The notes: a model not told the origin generated them from the sequence alone. 64,000 nucleotides of DNA from Nonomuraea endophytica (GCF_014203235.1 NZ_JACHIN010000001.1:806001-870000), one strand, 5' to 3'. Shown: positions 17,085 through 25,285, counted from the first letter of the stretch. Program-made: numbers and translations.

Positions 17085-17732
17085 GTGGTGGAAGCCTGTG
17101 TATTCGACCTTGATGGCGTGCTCGTCGACTCCGAACCCGTCTGGGAGGAGGTACGCCGCGCCTTCGTCGCCGGGCACGGCGGCGCCTGGCAACCCGACAC
17201 CCAGTCCAGGCTGATGGGCATGAGCACCGGCGAGTGGGCCGCCTACCTGCACGAACTCGGCGTGCACCTACCGCCGGACGAGATCGCGCGCGGCGTGATC
17301 GAGCAGATGAAGGCCCGCTACCACGACAAGGGCGTCCCGCTGCTGCCCGGCGCCGTCGAGGCGGTGGCGCGGATGGCCGCGGCCGTGCCGCTGGGCCTGG
17401 CCAGTTCCTCGCCCCGCGCGCTGATCGACACGGTGCTGGCGGAGACCGGGCTGGGCGAGCACTTCACCGCGACCGTCTCCACCGAGGAGGTCGAGCGCGG
17501 CAAGCCGGCCCCCGACGGCTACCTGGCCGCCGCCCACGCCCTGGGCGTGGCGCCGGAGCGGTGCGCGGCCGTGGAGGACTCCAGCAACGGCCTGCGCTCG
17601 GCGCACGCCGCCGGCATGCGGGTGCTCGCCATCCCCCACCCGGTCTACCCGCCCGCCGCCGACGCGCTGGCCCTGGCCTGGAAGGTGCTACCAAACCTGG
17701 ACGCCCTGACACCCGCCGCGGTGACGTCTTGA
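17085..17732 (+). CDS. HAD-superfamily phosphatase/phosphoglucomutase-like hydrolase
   Basis: This 215-residue subfamily IA HAD hydrolase has all four motifs: FDLDGVLVDSEP (nucleophile and acid Asp), LASSSPRALID (motif II), the RGKPAPDGYL lysine (motif III) and AVEDSSNGL (motif IV). The alpha-helical cap after motif I and the AAGMRVLAIPHP ending match beta-phosphoglucomutase and sugar-phosphate phosphatases. GTG 17085 is used; the preceding hydrolase stops at 17083, so translation is probably coupled. The exact substrate cannot be read from sequence. Confidence 0.92.
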   Translation: MVEACVFDLDGVLVDSEPVWEEVRRAFVAGHGGAWQPDTQSRLMGMSTGEWAAYLHELGVHLPPDEIARGVIEQMKARYHDKGVPLLPGAVEAVARMAAAVPLGLASSSPRALIDTVLAETGLGEHFTATVSTEEVERGKPAPDGYLAAAHALGVAPERCAAVEDSSNGLRSAHAAGMRVLAIPHPVYPPAADALALAWKVLPNLDALTPAAVTS

Positions 17733-17751
17733 CGCCCGCGGCGGTGGACGG

Positions 17752-18033
17752 ATGATCAGGGCGAGGCTGGAGGCGGATTTGGACGCCTGTGTCGAGGCGC
17801 TGGCCGAGGTTCAGAAGGCCGACGGCTACCCGGTCTCGTGGCCTGCGGATCCGCGTGGCTGGCTGGCTCCGCCGTCCATGGACCGGGCGTGGATCGCCGT
17901 GGACCCAGGAGCGGTCGTCGGCCACGTGGGCCTGGTGCCCGAGGATCTGGACCCCGCCGTGGCCGAGATCGTCGGCAGCGCACGGGCACTGACCGTCGCC
18001 AGGCTCTTCGTGACACCGGCCATCCGGCCGTGA
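17752..18033 (+). pseudogene. Truncated GNAT N-acetyltransferase
   Basis: The 93-residue frame contains the N-terminal half of a GNAT enzyme: IRARLEADLDACVEALAEVQ, AWIAVDPGAVVGHVGLVPE and LTVARLFVTPAIRP. It then stops exactly where the acetyl-CoA-binding motif (R-G-x-G-x-G/A) would begin. None of the other frames downstream continues the domain before the next gene at 18104. Without the pyrophosphate-binding loop it cannot bind acetyl-CoA, so I call it a broken gene, probably a 3' deletion. Confidence 0.75.
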
Positions 18034-18103
18034 TGCACCATTACGTCATGCCATGACCCGGACTTGAGCGGTCCTTGCCCCGTTTCCGGATAAGAACCCA
18101 CTT

Positions 18104-18526
18104 ATGGCTCAAGCTACGAATATCCTGCTCGGCGCGCTCAACGCGTCGGCCACCGGCGACGCCTCGGCGATCCGGAAGTTCTACTCGCCCAACGTGATCG
18201 GCTGGAGCGCGGGCGAGGACATCGCCTCGATCGAGGACCTCATCGCCGAGGCCGTCGGCAGGAGCGACGCCCTGTCGGAGATTCAGGTGCGGGCGGTGCC
18301 GGTCGAGTTCCCCGGCGGCCCGGTGGTGGCGGAGTGGACGATGACCGCCCTGCACACCGGCCCGCTCAAGCTCGACGACGACCTGCAGATCGAGCCCACC
18401 GGCCGCCGCCTGGAGCTGCGCGGCGCGATCTTCGCCGAGCTGACGGACGGCAAGATCGCCGACTTCCGTCAGTACTGGGACCCGGCCGACCTGCTGGAGC
18501 AGCTCGGGCTCATGGACGGGGAGTGA
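18104..18526 (+). CDS. SnoaL-like / NTF2-fold protein
   Basis: The 140-residue protein begins with a helical segment (NILLGALNASATGDASAIRK FYSPN) and then shows the NTF2-like pattern: EDIASIEDLIAEAVG, AEWTMTALHTG, RRLELRGAIFAELTDGKIADF and RQYWDPADLLEQLGL. The last motif is the usual C-terminal signature of the SnoaL-like ester cyclase/steroid-isomerase group. These proteins form conical alpha+beta barrels; their activities range from cyclase and dehydratase to isomerase, and no substrate is suggested here. The gene ends 16 bases into the convergent transporter gene. Confidence 0.83.
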   Translation: MAQATNILLGALNASATGDASAIRKFYSPNVIGWSAGEDIASIEDLIAEAVGRSDALSEIQVRAVPVEFPGGPVVAEWTMTALHTGPLKLDDDLQIEPTGRRLELRGAIFAELTDGKIADFRQYWDPADLLEQLGLMDGE

Positions 18527-19541
18527 TCTCCCGCCCGGCGACCAGGGGCGTGGCCCACCGGGTCGCCGGATCGGCGTCGAGCAGCACGGCCCGGACGAAC
18601 GCGCTGAGCGGCACCGCCAGGATCGCGCCCAGCGCGCCCAGCACGTAGGCCCACACCAGCAGCGACAGCATGGTCAGCGTGGTCGACAGCCCGGCCGAGG
18701 CTCCGGCGTACTTGGGCTGGATGACCGACTGGATCACGAAGTTGAGCACGCAGTAGACGGCGATGACCCACAGCATGGTGGCCGGGCCCGACGCCAGCAA
18801 CGCCAGCAGCGCCGGAGGCACCAGCCCGATGATGAAGCCGACGTTGGGGATGTAGTTGGTGATGAAGGCCAGCAGTCCCCACAGCAGCGGCAGCGGAACC
18901 CCGAGTATCGCCAGCGCCACCGTGTCCAGCACGGCCACGACCAGCCCGAACAACGTCGAGACGACCAGGTAGTTGCAGGTGCCCTTGGCGAACCCGGCCA
19001 GCGCCGAGACCAGCGGCGACGGCGACAGCCGTTGGATCGCGCCGTGCACGAACCTCGCGTCCAGGCTCATCCCGAACAACAGCAGCACGATCAGCACGAC
19101 CGCCGACATCACACCGAGCAGCCCGGTCAGGATGCCCTGCGCGGCCTTGACGAGCTGACCCATGTCCAGCCCGCTAAAGATCGCCTTGGCCTGCTCCGAG
19201 GTGATCCCGAGCCGCCCCAGCTCGGTCGTCAGCGACGCCAGCAGCTCCTGGTACTTGGCGGCGTAGGTGGGAACCAGCGTGGCGAGCTGGGCGAGCGCCA
19301 CCACCAGCGAGAGCGCCAGGGCGCCCATGACGACGATGACCGTGGCCAGCGGCACGAACACGGTGACCCAGCCGGGCGCGCCCTTGCGCGCCAGCCACCT
19401 GCGCAGAGGGCTGACCGCGATGGTCAGCGTGAGCGCGAGGAAGGCGGGCCCGATGATCTGGCTCATGTGCTTGATCCCGGCGAGCGCGACGACGGCGGCG
19501 GCGGTGCCGATCAGCAGGCGCAGGCCACGGGACAGTTGCAT
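18510..19541 (-). CDS. AI-2E family transporter (membrane permease)
   Basis: The 343-residue integral membrane protein belongs to the AI-2E/UPF0118 exporter family. Two hydrophobic helices at the N-terminus (LLIGTAAAVVALAGI, FLALTLTIAV) are followed by a third, then a cytoplasmic coiled segment, and a cluster of long helices in the second half (LLGVMSAVVLIVLLLFGMSL; WAYVLGALGAILAVPLSAFV). The family signature region FITNYIPNVGFIIGLVPPAL is present. I use ATG 19541 (MQLSRGLRLL); the frame is open upstream to 19565. Family members export signalling molecules, ions or other small solutes; the cargo here is unknown. Confidence 0.9.
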   Translation of the reverse strand: MQLSRGLRLLIGTAAAVVALAGIKHMSQIIGPAFLALTLTIAVSPLRRWLARKGAPGWVTVFVPLATVIVVMGALALSLVVALAQLATLVPTYAAKYQELLASLTTELGRLGITSEQAKAIFSGLDMGQLVKAAQGILTGLLGVMSAVVLIVLLLFGMSLDARFVHGAIQRLSPSPLVSALAGFAKGTCNYLVVSTLFGLVVAVLDTVALAILGVPLPLLWGLLAFITNYIPNVGFIIGLVPPALLALLASGPATMLWVIAVYCVLNFVIQSVIQPKYAGASAGLSTTLTMLSLLVWAYVLGALGAILAVPLSAFVRAVLLDADPATRWATPLVAGREITPRP

Positions 19542-19609
19542 GGCCGCTACGTTATGGCAGCTCACGACCGCGAAGCGTGGTCAACTCGCCGACCATTATC
19601 CTGCGTGGC

Positions 19610-20545
19610 GTGCGCGACATCACTGTCTTCAGCGGAAGTGCCCACCCCGAGCTTGCCGAGGAGATCTGCGCCCATCTGGGCACCCCCTTGCACCCGGTCA
19701 GCGTGAAACGGTTCGCCAACGACGTCCTGGAAGTGCAGTTGCAGGCCAACTGCCGCGAGCGCGACGTGTATCTGATCCAGCCCCTGGTCCCGCCCACGCA
19801 GGAACACCTGGTGGAGCTGTTGCTCATGCTGGACGCCGCGCGCGGCGCCTCGGCAGCCAGGATCACGGTCGTCCTCCCCCACTACGCCTACGCCCGCTCC
19901 GACAAGAAGGACGCCCCGCGCATCTCCATCGGCGCCCGGCTCGTGGCCGACCTCATGGTCGCCGCGGGAGCGGGCCGCGTGCTGACGATGACGCTCCACT
20001 CGCCGCAGGTCCACGGCTTCTTCAGCGTGCCGGTCGACCACCTGCACGCGCTGCGGGAGCTGGCCGTCCACTTCCGGCAATATGACCTGTCCAACACCGT
20101 CGTGGTCTCCCCCGACCTGGGCAACGCCAAGGAGGCGGCGGCCTTCGCCCGACGGCTCGGCGCCGACGTCGCGATGGGCGCCAAGCAGCGCTTCAGCGAC
20201 GACCGGGTGGTGATCAGCTCGGTGATCGGCGACGTCGCGGGCAAGGACGTGATCGTGCTCGACGACGAGATCGCCAAGGGCACCACGATGATCGAACTGC
20301 TCGACCGGCTCAGGGAGCGCGGCGTCACCAGCGTCCGCGTGGCCTGCACCCACGGCCTGTTCTCCAGCGGCGCGATCGAACGGCTCAGCGACCGGCCCGA
20401 GGTCGAGGAGATCGTCTGCACCAACACCGTGCCCGGCCACAAGTCCGGCGGCAAGCTGACCGTCCTGTCCATCGCACCCGCCCTGGCCGAGGCGATGCGC
20501 CGCATCCACGAGGGCGAGTCGGTCAGCGCCCTGTTCGGCGTCTGA
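19610..20545 (+). CDS. prs: Ribose-phosphate pyrophosphokinase (PRPP synthetase)
   Basis: The product (about 311 residues from GTG 19610) catalyses ribose-5-phosphate + ATP to PRPP + AMP. Family motifs are clear: FSGSAHPELAEEICAHLG at the N-terminus, VLPHYAYARSDKKDAPRISI (catalytic flexible loop region), HSPQVHGFF, and the PRPP-binding loop VIVLDDEIAKGTTM. An upstream GTG at 19577 would add 11 residues (VNSPTIILRG) that are not typical of the family. This is probably a second Prs-like paralogue rather than the housekeeping copy, because glmU is not next to it (inference). The nucleotidyltransferase gene starts 1 base after its stop. Confidence 0.92.
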   Translation: MRDITVFSGSAHPELAEEICAHLGTPLHPVSVKRFANDVLEVQLQANCRERDVYLIQPLVPPTQEHLVELLLMLDAARGASAARITVVLPHYAYARSDKKDAPRISIGARLVADLMVAAGAGRVLTMTLHSPQVHGFFSVPVDHLHALRELAVHFRQYDLSNTVVVSPDLGNAKEAAAFARRLGADVAMGAKQRFSDDRVVISSVIGDVAGKDVIVLDDEIAKGTTMIELLDRLRERGVTSVRVACTHGLFSSGAIERLSDRPEVEEIVCTNTVPGHKSGGKLTVLSIAPALAEAMRRIHEGESVSALFGV

Positions 20546-20546
20546 C

Positions 20547-21257
20547 GTGCACACCGAGACAGACCTGCTGCTCACGCGCTTCCTCGGCGAGATCAGGCGG
20601 GAGGTCCCGCTGCTCGCCCTGTGGGCGCACGGTTCGCTCGGCGCCGGCGACTACCAGCCGGGCCGCAGCGACCTCGACCTGATCGCCGTCGTCGAGTCCC
20701 CGGTCGCCGACCCGACCCGCCTGGAGGAGATCCACGGCGGCTTCCCCGAACTGCTCCACTGCTCCTACATCGTCCGCGACAAACTGCCCGACCTGACCGC
20801 GCAGCACCTCACCGCCGCGCACGGCGAGCTGTTCCACCGCCCCGTCACGGCCGTGACCCGCCGCGAGCTGCACTCCAGCCCCGTCGAGCTGTACGGCACC
20901 GCCGTCCCTGACCTGCTTCCCGAGGTCAGCGACGCCGAACTGCACGCGTTCATCCGCGCCGACCTGGCCGATTTCTGGCTGCTCAAGACCGACGGCTTCA
21001 AGCGCTGGCTGCAGGACATCTGGGTCGACCTCGGCCTGATCACGGTGGCCAGGGCGACGGTCACGCTCAGGGAGAACCGCCTGATCACCAAACGAGAGGC
21101 GTTCGACGTACTCGCCGAGCTGGGCGCGCCGGAGCGGGTGGTGGCCGACGTCAGGGCCCGCCGCTACGGCACGCCCGGCCCCAAGCTCGGCCGCGCCCGC
21201 CGGGCGATGCTGGCCCGCTCGTTCGTCCGCGCCGCCATCCACCGCGCCCTGAGCTAG
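20547..21257 (+). CDS. Nucleotidyltransferase-domain protein (aminoglycoside adenylyltransferase-like)
   Basis: The 236-residue protein has the nucleotidyltransferase motif HGSLGAGDYQPGRSDLDLIA near residue 30, with the two metal-binding Asp in SDLDL, and a C-terminal helical region including DFWLLKTDGFKRWLQ. This is the architecture of ANT/AadA-like enzymes that adenylylate small molecules, but the similarity seen is limited to the catalytic core, so aminoglycoside modification is not established. It overlaps nothing upstream (1-base gap to prs) and converges with the TetR gene, with a 4-bp overlap. Co-transcription with prs is likely. Confidence 0.8.
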   Translation: MHTETDLLLTRFLGEIRREVPLLALWAHGSLGAGDYQPGRSDLDLIAVVESPVADPTRLEEIHGGFPELLHCSYIVRDKLPDLTAQHLTAAHGELFHRPVTAVTRRELHSSPVELYGTAVPDLLPEVSDAELHAFIRADLADFWLLKTDGFKRWLQDIWVDLGLITVARATVTLRENRLITKREAFDVLAELGAPERVVADVRARRYGTPGPKLGRARRAMLARSFVRAAIHRALS

Positions 21258-21799
21258 AGGGCGGCGGTCAGCCGGGACAGGGCGTCGGCGATCTGCTTCT
21301 TGGTCAGGCCGCGCTCGCGCCGCTGGTACGTGTACACCTCCGGGGCCAGCGGCGCGAGCAGCACGTCCACCAGTGCGTCGGCTCCCGGCGTGCGGGCGGC
21401 GGTCAGCAGTGAGCGCACGTGCACGCGCCAGAAGCCGTAGGCCCCGGTCTCGAAGCGCTGCCTGCCCACCTCGGTCCCCAGCACCAGGTGGGCGTGGTCC
21501 TCCAGCAGGTCGCACATCGCGGCGTAGAAGGCGGCCAGCCGCTCGGCGGGCGACGCTCCGGGGCCGAGCGGCGGCGGGCCCTGGATGAGCCGTTCCTGCA
21601 GCGCGCGCTCGTGCTCGTCCAGCAGCGCGACGGCGATGGCGGCCCGGTCGGGATAGCGGCGGTAGAGGGTGCCCCGCCCGACGCCGGCCGCCTTGGCGAT
21701 CTCTTCCATGGTGACGTCCTGCGGCGGCCGGCCGGCGAACAACTCCGCCGCCGCCCGCAGAATCTTGGCCCGGTTGCGGGCGGCATCGGCTCTTTCCAT
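21254..21799 (-). CDS. TetR family transcriptional repressor
   Basis: The 181-residue product from ATG 21799 (MERADAARNRAKILRAAAEL) has the TetR N-terminal HTH: VTMEEIAKAAGVGRGTLYRRYPDRAAI. A divergent C-terminal ligand domain ends QIADALSRLTAAL. The frame is open upstream to 21871 but those codons cover the operators and are unlikely to be translated. Two direct-repeat operator copies at 21816-21849 lie between this gene and the divergent azoreductase, pointing to repression of both promoters, with relief by an electrophile, dye or quinone-like ligand (inference from the target genes). Confidence 0.92.
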   Translation of the reverse strand: MERADAARNRAKILRAAAELFAGRPPQDVTMEEIAKAAGVGRGTLYRRYPDRAAIAVALLDEHERALQERLIQGPPPLGPGASPAERLAAFYAAMCDLLEDHAHLVLGTEVGRQRFETGAYGFWRVHVRSLLTAARTPGADALVDVLLAPLAPEVYTYQRRERGLTKKQIADALSRLTAAL

Positions 21800-21815
21800 A
21801 CCCAGGAATATATCC

Positions 21816-21849
21816 GGACAGTGCGTCCGTTTAAGCGGACAGTTCGTCC
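21816..21849. promoter_or_regulatory. Two tandem TetR operators, 21-bp period
   Basis: GGACAGTGCGTCC (21816-21828) and GGACAGTTCGTCC (21837-21849) are near-identical, each with GGAC/GTCC inverted ends. They are spaced 21 bp apart, two helical turns, and each copy is followed by a TTAA. They occupy the space between TetR and azoreductase starts. Confidence 0.7.
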
Positions 21850-21869
21850 ACTTAACCCCGGAGAGACCC

Positions 21870-22496
21870 ATGCTGCTTCACCTGGACGCCAGCGCCCGCC
21901 GTACCTCCTTCTCGCGTGAGCTGTCCCGCGCCTACGCCGACGCCTGGCGCGCCGCCCACCCCGGCGAGGGCTACGTCTACCGCGACCTGGCCGCCGACCC
22001 GGTCCCGCACATCACCGAGGCCTGGACGGAGCTGTGCGACCACGTGCTCCGGCACGAGATCACCGACATCTCCCGGTACGGCGAGGCCGTCTCCACCCCG
22101 GCCCAGAACGAGGCCTGGCAGACGCTCAAGCCGCTGCTCGACGAGGTGGTCGCCGCCGACGTCGTGCTGATCGGGACCCCGATGTACAACTACTCGATCC
22201 CGTCGTCGCTGAAGGCCTGGCTCGACCAGATCACCTTCCCGAAGATGTCGCTGCGCGGCCGCCGCTTCGTGGTGACCTCCGCCCGCGGCGGCGCCTACGG
22301 CCCGGGGACGGTCCGCGAGCCCATGGACTACCAGGAGCGCTACCTGCGCGACTTCTTCAAGGGCCACTTCGACGTGGAGGACGTCACCTTCATCAGCACC
22401 GAACTGGCCAACGCCCTGATCGACCCCCGGCTGTCGCACCTGCGCGAGCAGCACGAGGAGTCGCGCCGTGCCGCACTCAAGGAGGCGTCCAAGTGA
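21870..22496 (+). CDS. FMN-dependent NADH-azoreductase (flavodoxin fold)
   Basis: The 208-residue protein has the AzoR layout: LHLDASARRTSFSRELSRAY at the phosphate-binding N-terminus, IGTPMYNYSIPSSLKAWLDQ at the flavin-binding motif, and RFVVTSARGGAYGPG. AzoR enzymes reduce azo dyes and quinones with NADH and are commonly induced by electrophiles. ATG 21870 follows GAGAGA. Its stop overlaps the SMR pump start (GTG 22493) by 4 bp, so reduction and efflux functions are translated together under the adjacent TetR. Confidence 0.92.
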   Translation: MLLHLDASARRTSFSRELSRAYADAWRAAHPGEGYVYRDLAADPVPHITEAWTELCDHVLRHEITDISRYGEAVSTPAQNEAWQTLKPLLDEVVAADVVLIGTPMYNYSIPSSLKAWLDQITFPKMSLRGRRFVVTSARGGAYGPGTVREPMDYQERYLRDFFKGHFDVEDVTFISTELANALIDPRLSHLREQHEESRRAALKEASK

Positions 22497-22807
22497 ACTG
22501 GCTCATCCTCGCCCTGGCCGGACTGGTCGAAGTGGCCTGGTCGCAGAGCATCAAGCCCACCCAGAACTTCACCCGGCCCATCCCCACGCTGGTCAGCCTG
22601 CTGCTGATGGCGGCTGCGGTGTTCCTGCTGTCGCTGGCCATGAACACGCTGCCGGTCGGCACCGCCTACGCGGTCTTCACCGGCATCGGCGCGGTGGGCG
22701 CGATCGTCCTCGGCATCGTGCTCAACGACGACCCGGTGTCCGTGGGCAGGATGGCGGCGCTGGCGCTGATAGTCGGCGGGATAGTGTTGGCGCGAGTAAC
22801 GACCTGA
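22493..22807 (+). CDS. SMR family multidrug efflux protein
   Basis: This 104-residue protein has four hydrophobic helices and the SMR signature: Glu13 in LALAGLVEVAWSQSIK is the proton/drug-coupling residue, and the later helix reads VGTAYAVFTGIGAVGAIVLG. It exports cationic or lipophilic compounds by proton antiport as a dimer in the cytoplasmic membrane. GGAGG lies just before the GTG start, which overlaps the azoreductase stop. Only a single SMR gene is present, so a homodimer (EmrE/SugE-like) is expected rather than a paired heterodimer. Confidence 0.92.
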   Translation: MNWLILALAGLVEVAWSQSIKPTQNFTRPIPTLVSLLLMAAAVFLLSLAMNTLPVGTAYAVFTGIGAVGAIVLGIVLNDDPVSVGRMAALALIVGGIVLARVTT

Positions 22808-22827
22808 CCCCTCCGAAAGGCATGCGC

Positions 22828-23463
22828 ATGGGTGAGATTCGGGAGTCCTACCTGATCGCCGCCGGCTCGGCGGTCGCGCTGCTCGGCCACCCCGCGGTCG
22901 CCGCCGCGTGGGAGAAGCCGAGCGCGCTGACCGAGTTCAGCGTCCGCGGGCTGGCCGGACATCTGGGTCACCAACTGGTCAGGGTGGACGAGGTGCTGCC
23001 ACGACCGGGCCTTCAGCCGCCCATCGCGCTGATCGAGCACTACATCAGCTCGCCCTGGGTCGAGGCCGGGCTCGACCACGAGAGCAACCTGACCATCCGG
23101 CAGGGCGGCGAGTCGATCGCCGCCTGCGGTCCCGGCGTGCTGGCCGGCCGGATGGCCGAGGTGCTCGCCCACCTCACCGCGGCGCTGCCCGCCGAGCCGG
23201 CCGACCGGGTCGTGCACCTCGACTGGAACGGCTGGTCGCTGCGGCTGGACGACTTCCTGCTCACGCGGCTCATGGAGATCGTCGTGCACTCCGACGACCT
23301 GGCGGCCAGCGTGGGCCTGGAGACGCCCGAGCTGCCGGATGCGGTGATCGATCCGGTCGTCGACCTGCTGGCGCGGCTGGCCGTACACCGGCATGGGGCC
23401 ACGGCGGTCATCCGGACGCTGAGCAGGGCCGAGCGGGCGCCCGCCACCATCAGCGCCTTCTAG
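22828..23463 (+). CDS. DinB-fold / mycothiol-dependent maleylpyruvate isomerase-type protein
   Basis: The 211-residue helical protein shows the family pattern GLAGHLGHQLVRVDEVL (first metal-ligand histidines) and a later region RLDDFLLTRLMEIVVHSDDL AA. In this family the metal-binding His residues come from the N-terminal helix and the LMEIVVHSDDLA motif, which is intact. Such proteins are often mycothiol-dependent thiol transferases or isomerases in actinomycetes. ATG 22828 is preferred over 22822 because GAAAGG then sits 7 bases upstream. It probably shares the azoreductase-SMR transcript. Its stop overlaps the convergent TetR stop by 4 bp. Confidence 0.82.
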   Translation: MGEIRESYLIAAGSAVALLGHPAVAAAWEKPSALTEFSVRGLAGHLGHQLVRVDEVLPRPGLQPPIALIEHYISSPWVEAGLDHESNLTIRQGGESIAACGPGVLAGRMAEVLAHLTAALPAEPADRVVHLDWNGWSLRLDDFLLTRLMEIVVHSDDLAASVGLETPELPDAVIDPVVDLLARLAVHRHGATAVIRTLSRAERAPATISAF

Positions 23464-24026
23464 GACACGATCGAGCGAAGGGCCGTGACGACGTCGCGGC
23501 CCTTCATCGCGCTCGCCGGGTCGAGCAGCCACTGGCCCAGCAGCCCGGTCAGCATGGCCTGGTAGAACGTGCCGACCAGGCGGGCGCGCTCCGGCTCGGC
23601 GGCCGGGTCGATGCCCTGGAACAACTCCGCCAGCCCCGTACGCGCCTCGCCCATCACGCCGACGAGCTGCGCCCGGACCTCCGGCAGATGGTCGATCTGC
23701 CCGAGCAGGTCGAACTGCGTGACCCAGAGCGGCCGCATGCGCTCGAACGAGTCGACAACCCGGTCCCAGGCGCTCTCGAAACGTTCGAGCGGGGTGACGT
23801 CCGGCTTGAGGTCGGCGGTGAGCGTCGCCCCCAGTTCGTCGCCCCATTCGCGCATGGCGTCGAACAGCGCCTCGTTCATGAGCGTGTCCTTGGAGCCGAA
23901 GTGGTAGCCGATGGCGGCCAGGCTCACCCCTGAGGCGTTGGCGATGTCGCGCGCCGTCGTGCGCGAGTAGCCCTTCTCCAGCAGACATCTCTTGGCACCG
24001 GCCAGTAGTTCCTCGCGATTTCCCAT
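23460..24026 (-). CDS. TetR family transcriptional regulator
   Basis: The 188-residue protein begins MGNREELLAGAKRCLLEKGY, with a TetR HTH in TTARDIANASGVSLAAIGYHFGSKDTLM, followed by a helical ligand/dimerisation domain and no further DNA-binding motif. It is divergent from the FAD-dependent monooxygenase gene and is its likely repressor. A direct repeat of ACAAACGTCT/ACAAGCGTCT with 13-bp period lies in the gap (24041-24063) and is a candidate operator. Confidence 0.9.
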   Translation of the reverse strand: MGNREELLAGAKRCLLEKGYSRTTARDIANASGVSLAAIGYHFGSKDTLMNEALFDAMREWGDELGATLTADLKPDVTPLERFESAWDRVVDSFERMRPLWVTQFDLLGQIDHLPEVRAQLVGVMGEARTGLAELFQGIDPAAEPERARLVGTFYQAMLTGLLGQWLLDPASAMKGRDVVTALRSIVS

Positions 24027-24040
24027 GGCAGAAGATTAGC

Positions 24041-24063
24041 ACAAACGTCTTGCACAAGCGTCT
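24041..24063. promoter_or_regulatory. Direct-repeat candidate operator for the adjacent TetR
   Basis: ACAAACGTCT (24041-24050) and ACAAGCGTCT (24054-24063) match in 9 of 10 bases and repeat every 13 bp, in the short gap between the TetR start and the FAD monooxygenase start. The pair does not form a good inverted repeat, which is less usual for TetR, so the assignment is tentative. Confidence 0.4.
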
Positions 24064-24086
24064 AAGACGGGTGTACCTTTCAGGAC

Positions 24087-25220
24087 ATGACGAACATCCT
24101 GATCTCCGGCGCCAGCGTCGCCGGCACCGCGACCGCCTACTGGCTGCGCCGCCACGGCTTCACCGTCACCGTCGTCGAGCGGGCCCCCGAGATCCGCAAG
24201 GGCGGCTACAAGGTCGACATCCGGGGCGCCGCGCTCACCGTGATCGAGCGGATGGGGCTGCTGCGGGCCGTGCGGGCGCACAGCACCGAGATGACGATCG
24301 CGACCAACTACGACGCCCGCGGCCGGGTCATGGCCACCATGGACGCCGACCTGTTCGGCGGCCGGCACAAGGACGACGCCGAGATCATGCGCGGCGACCT
24401 CACCGAACTGCTCTACGAGCTGACCCGCGACGAGGTGGAGTACGTGTTCGACGACTCCATCACCGCCATCGGCGAGGACGGGACCGTCACCTTCGAGCGC
24501 TCCGCGCCGCGCCGCTTCGACTACGTCGTGGGCGCCGACGGCGTGCACTCCAACGTCCGCAAGCTGGCCTTCGGCGAGGAGAAGCAGTTCGCCCGCGACC
24601 TCGGCTACCAGATCGCGATCGCCACCGTGCCCAACCACCTGGGCCTGGACCGCGAGGAGGCGGTGCACCTGGCGCCGGGCCGTACCGCCAACGTCTACAG
24701 CACCAAGCAGGACGGCGACGCCAAGGCGCTGTTCATGTGGTCGGGCGAGCAGGACGTGCACGAGGCGTTCGCCGGGGTCGGCTGGGAGGTGCCCAAGCTG
24801 CTGGAGGCGGTGCGCCAGTCGGACGACTTCTACCGCGACACGCTCACCCAGATCCACATGGACTCCTGGTCGAAGGGCCGCGTGGTGCTGGTCGGCGACG
24901 CCGGCTACTGCGCCTCGCCCGCCTCCGGCCAGGGGACCAGCCTGGCGCTGGTCGGCGCGTACGTCCTGGCGGGCGAGCTGGCCGGCGGCTCGCTGGACGG
25001 CTACGAGCGCGAGATGCGGCACTTCGTCGAGGAGAACCAGAAGCTCGGCCCGACGAACATCAAGGGCATCGTCCTGGCGTCGGCCGGCATGATCTGGTTC
25101 CAGCTCAAGATGATCAAGCTGCTCCCCCGCCTGCCCTGGAAGGACGCGATGATCGACCGCATCGCGGGCGGCATCGGCCGGGCCGCCAACGCCATCTCGC
25201 TGAAGAATTATGTGGAATAA
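24087..25220 (+). CDS. FAD-dependent monooxygenase (PHBH/TetX-like)
   Basis: At 377 residues this has the class A flavoprotein hydroxylase motifs: ILISGASVAGTATAYWLRRH G (Rossmann GxGxxG variant), VVGADGVHSNVRKL (DG motif) and VVLVGDAGYCASPASGQGTS (GD motif, FAD ribityl contact). Such enzymes hydroxylate aromatic or polycyclic substrates using NAD(P)H and O2. The TetX group inactivates tetracyclines, but many homologues have other substrates, so no antibiotic is named here. A TetR gene is divergent. The last ~40 residues (FQLKMIKLLPRLPWKD) form an amphipathic tail. Confidence 0.9.
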   Translation: MTNILISGASVAGTATAYWLRRHGFTVTVVERAPEIRKGGYKVDIRGAALTVIERMGLLRAVRAHSTEMTIATNYDARGRVMATMDADLFGGRHKDDAEIMRGDLTELLYELTRDEVEYVFDDSITAIGEDGTVTFERSAPRRFDYVVGADGVHSNVRKLAFGEEKQFARDLGYQIAIATVPNHLGLDREEAVHLAPGRTANVYSTKQDGDAKALFMWSGEQDVHEAFAGVGWEVPKLLEAVRQSDDFYRDTLTQIHMDSWSKGRVVLVGDAGYCASPASGQGTSLALVGAYVLAGELAGGSLDGYEREMRHFVEENQKLGPTNIKGIVLASAGMIWFQLKMIKLLPRLPWKDAMIDRIAGGIGRAANAISLKNYVE

Positions 25221-25221
25221 A

Positions 25222-25262
25222 GCGTTCCGTTCTGTTAGAGTGATATCAGAACGTTCCGTTCC
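25222..25262. promoter_or_regulatory. Dyad/direct-repeat operator before the NmrA-like gene
   Basis: CGTTCTG (25228-25234) and CAGAACG (25247-25253) are inverted with a 12-base spacer. GCGTTCCGTTC (25222-25232) and ACGTTCCGTTC (25251-25261) form an additional direct repeat around them, and GAACGTTC (25249-25256) is itself palindromic. The site is between two same-direction genes, so the NmrA-like gene has its own regulated promoter; the regulator is not adjacent. Confidence 0.5.
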
Positions 25263-25285
25263 GCACTCTTCAGAAGGAGCTTCCC

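Noticed and set aside
24087..25220. Calling the FAD monooxygenase a tetracycline-inactivating enzyme
   Set aside because: The visible motifs are shared by all PHBH-type hydroxylases; nothing in the sequence shows the substrate.
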